A stretch of DNA of 64,000 nucleotides from Falsiroseomonas sp050563525. GTDB taxonomy: Bacteria; Pseudomonadota; Alphaproteobacteria; Acetobacterales; Acetobacteraceae. The notes below the pieces were generated by a model, which had not been told where the DNA came from, did no database searches, and saw only the letters and a list, made by a program, of their open reading frames with translations. The DNA lies in the NCBI RefSeq assembly GCF_050563525.1, contig NZ_JBNXUN010000001.1:372001-436000 (forward strand), written 5' to 3'. The translations under genes and the position numbers were made by a program. This document shows positions 41,222-50,166 of the stretch, in pieces (position 1 is the stretch's first letter; the number at the start of each line of letters is the position of its first letter).

Positions 41222-43696
41222 ATGAAGTTCCCCCTGTCCTGGCTGCGCGAGCATCTGGAAACCGACGCCACCCTGGATGCCATCGCCACCACCCTCTCCG
41301 CTATCGGCATCGAGGTCGAGGGCATCGAGGACAAGGCGGCGTCCCTCGCGAGCTTCCGCATCGCCCGCGTCATCGAGGCTGTGCAGCACCCCAACGCCGA
41401 CCGCCTGCGCGCACTGCGCGTCGATGCCGGCGATGGCCGCGAACTTTCGGTCGTCTGTGGCGCGCCGAATGCCCGTACCGGCATGAAGGGCGTCCTCGCC
41501 GTGCCGGGCGACTTCATCCCCGGCACCGGCATCACCCTGAAGCTGGGCGAAATCCGCGGCGTGAAGTCGGAGGCGATGATGCTCTCCTCCCGGGAGATGG
41601 GCCTCGGCGACGACCACTCCGGCATTGTCGACCTGCCGGAGGATGCGCCGGTCGGCGCCAGCTACGTCGCCTGGGCCGGCCTCGACGACCCGGTGATCGA
41701 GATCAAGGTCACGCCGAACCGCGGCGACGCGCTGTCGGTCCGCGGCATCGCCCGCGACCTGGCCGCCGCCGGCCTCGGCACGCTGAAGCCGTGGGATGTG
41801 GCACCCGTCGCCGCCGCCTACCCATCGCCGCTGCAATGGCGCATCGCGGACTCGCGCGCCTGCACCTGGGTGCTCGGCCGCGCGGTGCGCGGCGTCAGGA
41901 ACGGCCCTTCGCCGCAATGGCTGAAGGACCGGCTGGTGGCCATCGGCCTGCGCCCGATCAGCGCGCTGGTCGACATCACCAACTACTTCACCTTCGCCTT
42001 CGGCCGCCCGCTTCACGTCTTCGACGTCTCCAAGGTCGCCGGCACCGACCTCACCATGCGCATGGCGCGGCCAGGCGAGGAATTGCGAGCGCTGAACGGC
42101 AAGACCTACGCGCTTACGGAGGAGGACGGCATCATCGCCGACGCCAACGGCGCCGAGGCGCTCGGCGGCGTCATCGGTGGCGAGCACAGCGGCTGCGATG
42201 ACACCACCACCGAATGCTTCATCGAATGCGCGCTGTTCGACCCGGTGCGCATCGCGCTCTCCGGCCGCCGGCATGACGTCCGCACCGACGCCCGCTCCCG
42301 CTTCGAGCGGGGCATCGACCCGGCGCTGCTGCCGAAGGCGCTGGAAGCGGCGACGCGGATGATCCTCGACCTCTGCGGCGGCGAGGCGTCCGAAGTGTCG
42401 GAGGCCGGCGCGCCGCCCGCCTGGCAGCGGGAGGCAACCTTGCGCTTCGCCCGGATCCGCGACCTTGGCGGGCTCGATCTGCCGGAGGACGAAGCCGTCG
42501 GGCGGCTGGAACGGCTCGGCTTCGAGGTGACCCGGCGTGACGCCGCCAGCGTGACCGTCGCCGTGCCGTCCTGGCGCAACGACATCGCCGCGGTCGGTGC
42601 CCTGGCCCAGGATCCCTCCCTGCCCGCCGAGCGCGCCCGCATCGCCGCCGAAGGCTGCGCCGCGATCGAGCCGGAATGCGACCTGGTCGAGGAAGTGCTG
42701 CGCCTCGGTGGGCTCGATGCGGTTCCGGCCGTCTCGCTGCCGGTCGCAAGCCCGGTGCCGCGCCCGGCGCTGGCCCCGAAGCAGGTGCGCGCGGCGCTGG
42801 CCCGGCGGGTGCTGGCCGCGCGTGGCATGCAGGATTGCGTCACCTACGGCTTCCTGGACCGCGCCACCGCCGGCCTGTTCGGCGAAACGCCCGATGGCCT
42901 GCACCTGGAAAACCCCATTGCCAGCGACCTGGACCAGATGCGGCCGACCCCGGTCGCCTCCCTCGCCATGGCTGCCGCCCGCAACGCCGCCCGCGGCTTC
43001 GCCGATGTCGCGCTGGCGGAGATCGGCGGCGCCTATCGCGACCCGTCTGCCGGCCCGAGCCAGCTTGCCGTCGCCGCCGGCCTTCGTGCCGGCCAGACTC
43101 CGGCCAACTGGGCCGCGCCGGCCCGCCCGGTGGATGCGCTGGATGCCAAGGGCGATGCGCTGGCGGCGCTGTCGGCGCTCGGCGTGCCGATGGCGGCGGT
43201 GATGCTGACCACGGATGCGCCCGGCTTCTACCACCCCGGCCGGTCCGGCGTGCTGCGCCAGGGGCCGAAGACCGTCCTGGCAAATTTCGGCGAACTCCAC
43301 CCGCAGGTGGTCCGCACCCTCGGCCTCGCCGGCCCCGTCGTGGCGTTCGAGGTCTTCCTGGACGCGATCGCGGAGCCGAAGCGCCGCAAGAAGGGCCTGC
43401 CCGACCTGCCCGCCTTCCAGCCCCTGCGCCGCGATTTCGCCTTCGTGGTGGATGCCGGCGTGCCCGCCGACCAACTCCTCCGCGCCGCCCGCAATGCGGA
43501 GAAAACGCTGGTCGCCGATGTCACGCTGTTCGACCGCTACGCCGGCGACAAGCTGCCGGAGGGCAAGATCAGCCTGGCCCTCCAGGTCACCCTGCAACCG
43601 CGCGAGCGCACCCTGACCGATGCCGAGATCGAGGCCGCCGCCGCCAAGATCGTCGCCGCGGTGGCGAAGGCGACCGGCGCGGTGCTACGAGGATAG
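41222..43696 (+). CDS. pheT: Phenylalanyl-tRNA synthetase beta subunit
   Basis: This 824-residue subunit starts MKFPLSWLREHLETDATLDA. The domains are in normal order: EMAP/tRNA-binding-like (VIEAVQHPNADRLRALRVDA), B3/B4 editing domain (MARPGEELRALNGKTYALTE), B5 (LRFARIRDLGGLDLP), the pseudo-catalytic core, and the C-terminal ferredoxin-like anticodon-binding domain (FQPLRRDFAFVVDAGVPADQ). It forms the alpha2-beta2 PheRS with PheS. Confidence 0.97.
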   Translation: MKFPLSWLREHLETDATLDAIATTLSAIGIEVEGIEDKAASLASFRIARVIEAVQHPNADRLRALRVDAGDGRELSVVCGAPNARTGMKGVLAVPGDFIPGTGITLKLGEIRGVKSEAMMLSSREMGLGDDHSGIVDLPEDAPVGASYVAWAGLDDPVIEIKVTPNRGDALSVRGIARDLAAAGLGTLKPWDVAPVAAAYPSPLQWRIADSRACTWVLGRAVRGVRNGPSPQWLKDRLVAIGLRPISALVDITNYFTFAFGRPLHVFDVSKVAGTDLTMRMARPGEELRALNGKTYALTEEDGIIADANGAEALGGVIGGEHSGCDDTTTECFIECALFDPVRIALSGRRHDVRTDARSRFERGIDPALLPKALEAATRMILDLCGGEASEVSEAGAPPAWQREATLRFARIRDLGGLDLPEDEAVGRLERLGFEVTRRDAASVTVAVPSWRNDIAAVGALAQDPSLPAERARIAAEGCAAIEPECDLVEEVLRLGGLDAVPAVSLPVASPVPRPALAPKQVRAALARRVLAARGMQDCVTYGFLDRATAGLFGETPDGLHLENPIASDLDQMRPTPVASLAMAAARNAARGFADVALAEIGGAYRDPSAGPSQLAVAAGLRAGQTPANWAAPARPVDALDAKGDALAALSALGVPMAAVMLTTDAPGFYHPGRSGVLRQGPKTVLANFGELHPQVVRTLGLAGPVVAFEVFLDAIAEPKRRKKGLPDLPAFQPLRRDFAFVVDAGVPADQLLRAARNAEKTLVADVTLFDRYAGDKLPEGKISLALQVTLQPRERTLTDAEIEAAAAKIVAAVAKATGAVLRG

Positions 43697-43713
43697 CCGG
43701 CCGGAGGCTGCCA

Positions 43714-43998
43714 ATGGGCCGGGTCGTGACGGTGCAGGGCGATGCGGAGGGCCGGCTGGTCCTGCTGTAAGATGGGCCCGTCTCGCTCGGCGTGCCGGGC
43801 GGTGGCCAGGTGATGGTCGAGGCGCGGGAGGGGCGGCTGCACCTGCGCCCGAGTGACGCGGCCATCCGGCGCGCGCAGGCGCTGGTGGCAGCCATGGTTC
43901 CCCCCGGACCCAGCCTGGCCGACGAACTCATCGCGGAACGCCGCGCGGAGGCAACCCGCGACTTGGCCGAGGAAGTCGCGCCGCACCGGAATGGCTGA
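43714..43998 (+). pseudogene. AbrB/VapB-type antitoxin with an in-frame stop
   Basis: One continuous frame of 95 codons reads MGRVVTVQGDAEGRLVLL, a TAA stop at 43768-43770, then GVPGGGQVMVEAREGRLHLR and IRRAQALVAAMVPPGPSLAD ELIAERRAEA. This is the swapped-hairpin AbrB/MazE-like DNA-binding antitoxin layout, with one nonsense codon at position 19 where homologues have the LP-x-E/D-x-R hinge. The gene is followed by, and overlaps by eight bases, a broken PIN toxin. Only fragments would be made. Confidence 0.75.
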
Positions 43999-44294
43999 GT
44001 CCGCGCTTCTCGACGCCTTGGCCGTCCTGGCCCTGCCGCAGGCCAAAACGAGTGCGGATGCCGTGGCGGTGGCGCTGGAAAGCGGATCGATTTCGCAATC
44101 ACCAGAACCGGGATCCTCGGGTGCCCGGCACGCTACGGCGGCGACGGAACCCCCGCCCTGGACCAGTTGGCCCTGCCGCTAATCCCTTATACCGGCGCCG
44201 AGGGCCGACCGAGCAGCCGCACGCCTCGCTCGCCACCGCCGAACGCATCTGGGCCACCCTCGGCCTCGCGATCGAGGTCCGCCTGATCCGGTAG
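43991..44294 (+). pseudogene. Broken VapC-type PIN-domain toxin
   Basis: The start MAESALLDALAVLALPQAKT matches the first strand and helix of PIN ribonucleases (first acidic residue in LLDA). After LESGSIS the frame shifts; in another frame GGDGTPALDQLALPLIPYTG AE continues the protein, and a third frame ends LATAERIWATLGLAIEVRLI R. The middle part that should carry the SLGDR acidic site is missing. At least two frameshifts and a deletion make it non-functional. It sits between pheT and lepA. Confidence 0.75.
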
Positions 44295-44364
44295 TCTCGC
44301 CAAAATATTTGGACTTCCGCGGCTTCTGTCCTATCTCCCCGAGAACGCCGGCACCCGGAATCAG

Positions 44365-46170
44365 ATGACCGACACCCCCCTCTCCCGCATCCGCAACTTC
44401 TCCATCATCGCCCACATCGACCACGGCAAGTCGACGCTGGCGGATCGCTTGATTCAGACCACCGGCACCGTGGCCCTCCGCGAGATGAAGGAACAGCTCC
44501 TCGACAACATGGAGCTGGAGCGGGAGCGTGGCATCACCATCAAGGCGCAGACCGTCCGCCTGCAATACAAGGCAAATGACGGCGAGACCTACATCCTCAA
44601 CCTGATGGACACGCCCGGCCACGTCGACTTCGCCTATGAGGTCAGCCGCAGCCTGGCCGCCTGCGAAGGCAGCCTGCTGGTGGTCGACGCCTCTCAGGGG
44701 GTCGAGGCGCAGACGCTGGCCAATGTCTACCAGGCGCTCGATGCCGGGCATGAGATCGTGCCGATCCTTAACAAGATCGACCTGCCCGCCGCCGAGCCCG
44801 ACCGGGTGAAGCAGCAGATCGAGGACGTGATCGGCCTCGATGCCTCCGACGCCGTGATGATCAGCGCCAAGACCAGCCTGAACATTGAGGGCGTGCTGGA
44901 AGCCATCGTCACCCGCCTGCCGCCCCCCACGGGCGATGCCGACAAGACGCTGACGGCGTTGCTGGTGGATAGCTGGTACGACGCCTATCTCGGCGTGGTG
45001 GTCCTGGTGCGGGTGCGGGACGGCCACCTGCGCAAGGGCATGAAGATCCGCATGATGTCGAACGGCACCGCCCATACGGTGGAGCAGGTCGGCGTCTTCA
45101 CGCCCAAGATGGTGGCGGTGGACAGCCTCGGCCCGGGCGAGATGGGCTATGTCACCGCGGCCATCAAGACGGTGGCGGACACCAACGTGGGCGACACGCT
45201 GACCGATGACCGCAACCCGGCCACTGAAGCCCTGCCCGGCTTCAAGCCCTCCATCCCCGTGGTCTGGTGCGGCCTGTATCCGGTGGATGCCGACGACTTC
45301 GAGAAGCTGCGCGAATCCGTCGGCAAGCTGCGGCTGAACGACAGCAGCTTCCACTACGAGATGGAGAACAGCGCGGCGCTGGGCCTCGGCTACCGCTGCG
45401 GCTTCCTCGGCCTGCTCCACCTCGAGATCGTGCAGGAACGCCTCTCGCGCGAGTTCGACCTGGACCTGATCGCGACGGCGCCCTCCGTCGTCTACAAGAT
45501 CCGCAAGACGAACGGCGAGGAGACCGAGCTCCACAACCCCGCCGACATGCCCGACCCCAGCGTGATCGAGGAAATCAGCGAGCCCTGGATCAAAGCCACC
45601 ATCATGGTGCCGGAGGAATACCTGGGCTCCGTCCTGACGCTGTGCAACGAACGCCGCGGCGAACAGGTGGAACTCACCTATGTCGGCACCCGCCCCATGG
45701 CGGTCTATCGCCTGCCGCTGAACGAGGTGGTGTTCGACTTCTACGACCGCCTGAAGTCGGTCTCCCGCGGCTATGCCAGCTTCGACTACACGGTGGATGG
45801 CTACCAGCCCGGCGACCTGGTGAAGATCTCCATCCTGGTGAATGCCGAGCCGGTGGATGCGCTGTCCTTCATGGCGCACCGCACCCAGGCGGACCGCCGC
45901 GGCCGGCAGATCTGCGAGAAGCTGAAGGAGCTGATCCCCCGCCAGCTCTTCAAGATCCCGATCCAGGCCGCCATCGGCGGCCGCGTCATCGCGCGTGAGA
46001 CGATCAGCGCCATGTCGAAGGACGTGACCGCGAAATGCTATGGCGGCGACATCAGCCGCAAGCGCAAGCTGCTGGACAAGCAGAAGGAAGGCAAGAAGCG
46101 GATGCGGCAGTTCGGCAAGGTCGAAATCCCGCAAAGCGCCTTCATCGCCGCCCTGAAGATGGACGCCTGA
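44365..46170 (+). CDS. lepA: Elongation factor 4 (LepA)
   Basis: This 601-residue ribosome-associated GTPase affects translation initiation or back-translocation. P-loop AHIDHGKST, switch ERERGITIKAQTV, DTPGHVDF, NKID and the EF4-specific C-terminal domain ending KVEIPQSAFIAALKMDA are intact. It starts MTDTPLSRIRNFSIIAHIDH. The gene stands alone, with a Bug-family gene 31 bases downstream. Confidence 0.98.
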   Translation: MTDTPLSRIRNFSIIAHIDHGKSTLADRLIQTTGTVALREMKEQLLDNMELERERGITIKAQTVRLQYKANDGETYILNLMDTPGHVDFAYEVSRSLAACEGSLLVVDASQGVEAQTLANVYQALDAGHEIVPILNKIDLPAAEPDRVKQQIEDVIGLDASDAVMISAKTSLNIEGVLEAIVTRLPPPTGDADKTLTALLVDSWYDAYLGVVVLVRVRDGHLRKGMKIRMMSNGTAHTVEQVGVFTPKMVAVDSLGPGEMGYVTAAIKTVADTNVGDTLTDDRNPATEALPGFKPSIPVVWCGLYPVDADDFEKLRESVGKLRLNDSSFHYEMENSAALGLGYRCGFLGLLHLEIVQERLSREFDLDLIATAPSVVYKIRKTNGEETELHNPADMPDPSVIEEISEPWIKATIMVPEEYLGSVLTLCNERRGEQVELTYVGTRPMAVYRLPLNEVVFDFYDRLKSVSRGYASFDYTVDGYQPGDLVKISILVNAEPVDALSFMAHRTQADRRGRQICEKLKELIPRQLFKIPIQAAIGGRVIARETISAMSKDVTAKCYGGDISRKRKLLDKQKEGKKRMRQFGKVEIPQSAFIAALKMDA

Positions 46171-46201
46171 GCCGCCTACAGCCCGAGGGAACGAGACAAA
46201 G

Positions 46202-47182
46202 ATGACCGAGATCGGAAAGCGCGGCCTGCTCGGCCTCGCCGCCGCCGCCATGGCCGCCCCGGCCCTTGCGCAGCCGGCCTTCCCAAGCCGCACCATCACC
46301 ATGGTGGTGCCCTTCGCCGCCGGCGGCCCGACGGACACCGTGGCCCGCCTCATCGCCCAGGCCATGACCGGCGCGCTCGGCCAGACCGTGGTGGTGGAGA
46401 ATGTCGGCGGCGCCGGCGGCACCCTCGGCGCCCAACGCACCGCCCAGGCGCGGCCGGATGGCTACAACATCCTGATGCACCACATCGGCATGGCGACGAT
46501 CCCGACGCTGTACCGCCGCGTGCCCTACGACGCGATCAACGGCTTCGAGACCATCGGCCTGGTGACCGAGGTGCCGATGACCCTGATCGGCCGCACCGGC
46601 CTGCCCGCACAGAACATGGCGGAGCTCGTGGCGCTGGTGAAGCGGGAGGGTGAGAAGCTCAACTACGCCAATGCAGGCATCGGCGCCGCCAGCCACCTGT
46701 GCGGCCTGCTGCTGATGCAGGCGCTCGGCACCCGCATGACCACCGTGCCCTATCGCGGCACGGGTCCCGCGATGAACGACCTGCTGGCCGGCACCGTGGA
46801 CCTGATGTGCGACCAGACCACCAACACGACGGAGCAGATCAAGTCCGGCAGCGTGCGCGGCTTTGCCGTGACGACGGCCGACCGGCTGGAGGCGCTGCCG
46901 GACCTGCCGACCGCGGCCCAGGGCGGCCTGCCCGGTTTCGAGGTCAGCGTCTGGCACGGCCTCTACGCACCCAAGGGCACGCCGGCGCCGATCATCCAGC
47001 GGCTGAACCAGGCCCTCGTCACCGCCCTGCAGGACCCCAACGTGGCAACCCGCTTCGCCGCCCTCGGCACCGCGCCGGTCCCGGTGGCCCGCGCCACCCC
47101 GCAGGCGCATCGCGAATTCTGGCAGGCTGACATCGCCAAGTGGCGCCCCCTGATCCAGGCCGCCGGCCAATACGCCGACTGA
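46202..47182 (+). CDS. Bug/TctC-family periplasmic solute-binding protein
   Basis: This 326-residue protein has an N-terminal signal (RGLLGLAAAAMAAPALAQ) and Bug-family landmarks: FPSRTITMVVPFAAGGPTDT, GQTVVVENVGGAGGTLGA, YANAGIGAASHLCGLLL, VPYRGTGPAMNDLLAG and a C-terminal domain. Such proteins bind carboxylic acids and feed TctAB-type carriers or act as sensors; no tctA/tctB genes are nearby, which is usual for the expanded family. The substrate is unknown. A hairpin of the CCCTCTCCC family follows. Confidence 0.92.
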   Translation: MTEIGKRGLLGLAAAAMAAPALAQPAFPSRTITMVVPFAAGGPTDTVARLIAQAMTGALGQTVVVENVGGAGGTLGAQRTAQARPDGYNILMHHIGMATIPTLYRRVPYDAINGFETIGLVTEVPMTLIGRTGLPAQNMAELVALVKREGEKLNYANAGIGAASHLCGLLLMQALGTRMTTVPYRGTGPAMNDLLAGTVDLMCDQTTNTTEQIKSGSVRGFAVTTADRLEALPDLPTAAQGGLPGFEVSVWHGLYAPKGTPAPIIQRLNQALVTALQDPNVATRFAALGTAPVPVARATPQAHREFWQADIAKWRPLIQAAGQYAD

Positions 47183-47190
47183 TCGAAGCC

Positions 47191-47213
47191 CTCTCCCCCA
47201 CTCAGGGGGAGAG
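47191..47213. terminator. Hairpin of the CCCTCTCCC family
   Basis: CTCTCCCCC (47191-47199) pairs with GGGGGAGAG (47205-47213) around ACTCA, 8 bases after the Bug gene. It is followed by a G-rich GGTGGGGTGAGGGGG run, not by T. Confidence 0.65.
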
Positions 47214-47241
47214 GGTGGGGTGAGGGGGAAACACGCAGCCC

Positions 47242-48273
47242 ATGCAAGCCATCGTCATCCACGCCGCCCGCGACCTGCGCGTGGAGGACCAGCCGGAAGC
47301 GGCCCCCGGCCCCGGCCAGGTCGCCATCCGCATCCGCGCCGGCGGCATCTGCGGCTCCGACCTGCACTACTACCAGCATGGCGGCTTCGGCGTGGTGCGC
47401 GTCCGCGAACCCATGGTGCTCGGCCATGAGATCGCCGGCGAGGTCGCTGGCCTCGGCCAGGGCGTCGCCGGACTTGCGGTCGGCGACCGCGTCGCGGTCA
47501 ACCCTTCCCTGCCCTGCGGCACCTGCAGGTACTGCCTTTCGGGCGAGGCGCAGCACTGCCTCGACATGCGATTCTACGGCAGCGCGATGCGGATGCCGCA
47601 TGTCGGCGGCGGCTTTCGACAGGTCCTGGTCTGCGAGGCGGCGCGTGCGGTGAAGCTTCCGGCCGACATGCCGTTGCAGCGCGCCGCCTTCGCCGAACCC
47701 CTAGCCGTCTGCCTGCACGCCGCCCGCCAGGCCGGCAAGCTGCTCGGCGCCCGCGTGCTGGTCACCGGTGCCGGCCCGATCGGGATGCTGTGCCTGCTGG
47801 TCGCGCGTCACGCCGGCGCCCGTCAGGTGGTGATGACGGACTTGGCGCCGAAGCCGCTGGCGCTGGCCCTGCAACTCGGCGCCGATGCCGCGCATGACCT
47901 GCGGGCGGACCCGCAGGCGCTCGGTCCCTACGGCGCCGACAAGGGCCATTTCGACGTGGTGTTCGAATGCGCCGGCAGCGGCGCCGCGCTGGCCGGCGCC
48001 ATCGCCGCGGCCCGGCCGGGTGCCACGATCGTGCAGGTCGGCCTCGGCGGCGATGCAACGGTGCCGCTGAACGCGCTGGTGGCGAAGGAGATCACCCTGC
48101 GCGGCACCTTTCGCTTCCACGAGGAATTTGCTCTCGCCGTGGACATCCTGGCGCGCGGCGCCATCGACCCGATGCCGCTTCTGACGGAAGTGCTGCCGAT
48201 GGATCAGGCCATCGCCGCCTTCGAACTCGCCGCGGATCGGACGCGGGCCATGAAGGTCCAGATCGCCTTCTGA
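47242..48273 (+). CDS. L-idonate 5-dehydrogenase-type zinc alcohol dehydrogenase
   Basis: This 343-residue medium-chain dehydrogenase has the catalytic zinc site CGSDLHYYQHGGFG and VLGHEIAGEVAG, four structural-zinc cysteines (NPSLPCGTCRYCLSGEAQHC), and the cofactor fold VLVTGAGPIGMLCLLVA. YYQHGGFGVVRVREPM is characteristic of L-idonate 5-dehydrogenases, which oxidise L-idonate to 5-ketogluconate. The substrate call is by family resemblance. It is downstream of the Bug protein gene and followed by a long perfect hairpin. Confidence 0.85.
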   Translation: MQAIVIHAARDLRVEDQPEAAPGPGQVAIRIRAGGICGSDLHYYQHGGFGVVRVREPMVLGHEIAGEVAGLGQGVAGLAVGDRVAVNPSLPCGTCRYCLSGEAQHCLDMRFYGSAMRMPHVGGGFRQVLVCEAARAVKLPADMPLQRAAFAEPLAVCLHAARQAGKLLGARVLVTGAGPIGMLCLLVARHAGARQVVMTDLAPKPLALALQLGADAAHDLRADPQALGPYGADKGHFDVVFECAGSGAALAGAIAAARPGATIVQVGLGGDATVPLNALVAKEITLRGTFRFHEEFALAVDILARGAIDPMPLLTEVLPMDQAIAAFELAADRTRAMKVQIAF

Positions 48274-48275
48274 TC

Positions 48276-48310
48276 ACCTGTGCATGAAGGCTGCGCCTTC
48301 ATGCACAGGT
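48276..48310. terminator. 15-base perfect hairpin after the idonate dehydrogenase gene
   Basis: ACCTGTGCATGAAGG (48276-48290) pairs with CCTTCATGCACAGGT (48296-48310) around CTGCG, beginning three bases after the stop codon. AAGTTTAGC follows. It is terminator-like without a strong U-tract. Confidence 0.65.
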
Positions 48311-48359
48311 AAGTTTAGCTCATCGGCGCCGGCGCTGCGCCTGGCTCGCCGCACCTGCG

Positions 48360-48382
48360 GCGGGCCGCATTCGCGGCCTCGG
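48360..48382. repeat. Hairpin element, copy 2
   Basis: GGCCGC-ATTC-GCGGCC (48363-48378) followed by TCGG is the second copy, with one mismatch over 23 bases, of the element at 18619-18641. Further GGCCGC repeats follow at 48385 and 48394. It lies about 90 bases before the gamma-glutamyltransferase start. Confidence 0.6.
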
Positions 48383-48469
48383 CCGGCCGCATCGGCCGCA
48401 GGTCTTAACTTGGGGCATCGGGCAGGAGCCCCCCTTCCGCCGCGCGCGGGCCCGCCGCACACTGCTGCG

Positions 48470-50158
48470 ATGCACACCGACGTCGGCCGTACCCGCTTCC
48501 CCCTGACCTGCGAAAAGACGCCCGCTCACGGCACCCGTGGCATCGTCGCCAGCAACCACCCCCGCGCCTCGGCCGCCGGGGCGGAGGTGCTGCTGGAAGG
48601 CGGCAACGCCGTCGATGCCGCCATCGCCACGCTGTTCGCGCTGACGGTGGTGGAGCCGATGATGGTCGGCGTGCTCGGCGGCGGCGTCGGTCATGTCCGC
48701 ATGGCCGATGGCCGCCACGCCGTCATCGATGGCCTGTCCACCGCCCCCGCCGCCGCGACCCCCGACATGTACCGCCCCCGCCCCGGCATCCCGCCGGAAG
48801 AACGGGAGGTGGAGGGCCGCACCAACGCCATCGGCCCCTTGGCGGTCGCCGTGCCGGCCGCGCTGCGCGCCTGGTCCCACACGCTGTCGCAGTTCGGCAC
48901 CTGGTCGCTCGCCGATGTGATGGCCCCCGCCATCCGCCTGGCCGCCGAGGGTTTTCGGGCCACCCCCTACCTCTCCGACTGCATCGGCGACGCCGCGGCC
49001 GATTTGGCCCGCGACCCGGACCTCGCCGCGCGCTTCCTGCCGGGCGGCGCAAAACTGCCCGCTGGCACCCGCTTCATCCAGGGCGCCTACGCCGAGACGC
49101 TACGCACCATCGCGCGCGAGGGCGCCGACGCGCTGCATGACGGCGCGCTCGGCGGCCTGGTGGCGGATGCGCTGGCCCTGGGCGGCGGCATCGTGACTCG
49201 GGAAGACCTTCGCGCCAGCCGCCCGATCGAGCGCGCGCCGATCCGCGGTGACTATCGCGGGTACGCGGTGTACGCGCCGCCACCGCCCGCCTCGGCCGGC
49301 GTGCACATGGCGCAGATGCTGCAGGTGATGGAAGGCTTCGACGTCGCCGGCATGGGATTCGGCACGGTGGAGGGCTGGCACCTGGTGGCGGAGGTGCTGA
49401 AACTCGCCTTCGCCGACCGCTCCGCCGCCACCGCCGACCCGGATTTTGTGCGCGTGCCGATCGACCGCCTGCTGTCGTCCGACTATGCCGAGCTCCGCCG
49501 CGAACAGATCGACATGGCCCGCGCGCGGTCCTGGCAGGCGCATCCCTCGCTGGCCGAGTCGAACTACACCACCCACGTCACCGTCGCCGATGCCGCGGGC
49601 AACATCGTCGCCACGACGCAGACCATCAACGCGCTGTTCGGCGCCCGCATCGCCATCCCCGGCACCGGCCTGATCGCCAACAACTACATGCACAATTTCG
49701 ACCCGCGCCCAGGCCTCGCGCTGTCGGTCCAGCCGGGCAAGCGCGTCTTCACCAGCATGGCGCCGACCATCGTGCTGAAGGACGGCAGGCCGGCCTTCGC
49801 GCTCGGCCTGCCCGGCGGGTTGAAGATCTTTCCCTCCGCCTTCCAGGCCGTGCTGAACATCATCGACCACGGCATGACCTTGCAGCAGGCCGTCGAGGCG
49901 CCGCGAATCTGGACGCAGGGCCTGGCGCTGGAGTTGGAACCCGCCGTGCCGCAGCATGTCGCCGCGGCACTGGCCGCACGCGGCCACGACATCCGGCGCG
50001 CCGCCACCATCGGCGGCGGCATGAACGGCATCGCCTTCGGGCCTGACGGCACCATGACCGGCGCCGCCTGCTGGCGCGCCGACGGCACCATCGTCGCACT
50101 CGGCGGCGGCCTGGCCCGCGCCGGCGTCCGCTTCACCCTCGAGACCGCTCCCGTCTAG
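48470..50158 (+). CDS. Gamma-glutamyltransferase family protein
   Basis: This 562-residue Ntn-hydrolase is made as a proenzyme that cleaves itself before Thr367 in NYTTHVTVADAAGN. The large subunit shows EVLLEGGNAVDAAIATLFAL and VGVLGGGVG; the small subunit shows INALFGARIAIPGTGLIANN, SMAPTIVLKDGRPAFALGLP GG and WTQGLALELE. It transfers or hydrolyses gamma-glutamyl groups, or acts on cephalosporin-like amides in some members. No clear signal peptide is present in the chosen start (48470), unlike the periplasmic E. coli enzyme. It is eight bases before the hydroxyacid dehydrogenase gene. Confidence 0.92.
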   Translation: MHTDVGRTRFPLTCEKTPAHGTRGIVASNHPRASAAGAEVLLEGGNAVDAAIATLFALTVVEPMMVGVLGGGVGHVRMADGRHAVIDGLSTAPAAATPDMYRPRPGIPPEEREVEGRTNAIGPLAVAVPAALRAWSHTLSQFGTWSLADVMAPAIRLAAEGFRATPYLSDCIGDAAADLARDPDLAARFLPGGAKLPAGTRFIQGAYAETLRTIAREGADALHDGALGGLVADALALGGGIVTREDLRASRPIERAPIRGDYRGYAVYAPPPPASAGVHMAQMLQVMEGFDVAGMGFGTVEGWHLVAEVLKLAFADRSAATADPDFVRVPIDRLLSSDYAELRREQIDMARARSWQAHPSLAESNYTTHVTVADAAGNIVATTQTINALFGARIAIPGTGLIANNYMHNFDPRPGLALSVQPGKRVFTSMAPTIVLKDGRPAFALGLPGGLKIFPSAFQAVLNIIDHGMTLQQAVEAPRIWTQGLALELEPAVPQHVAAALAARGHDIRRAATIGGGMNGIAFGPDGTMTGAACWRADGTIVALGGGLARAGVRFTLETAPV

Positions 50159-50166
50159 GATACCCC

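Noticed and set aside
48284..48469. Extended N-terminus of the gamma-glutamyltransferase starting inside the hairpin
   Set aside because: The extension is encoded by the hairpin and repeat DNA, is Arg/Pro-rich without signal peptide, and the family alignment begins after 48470.
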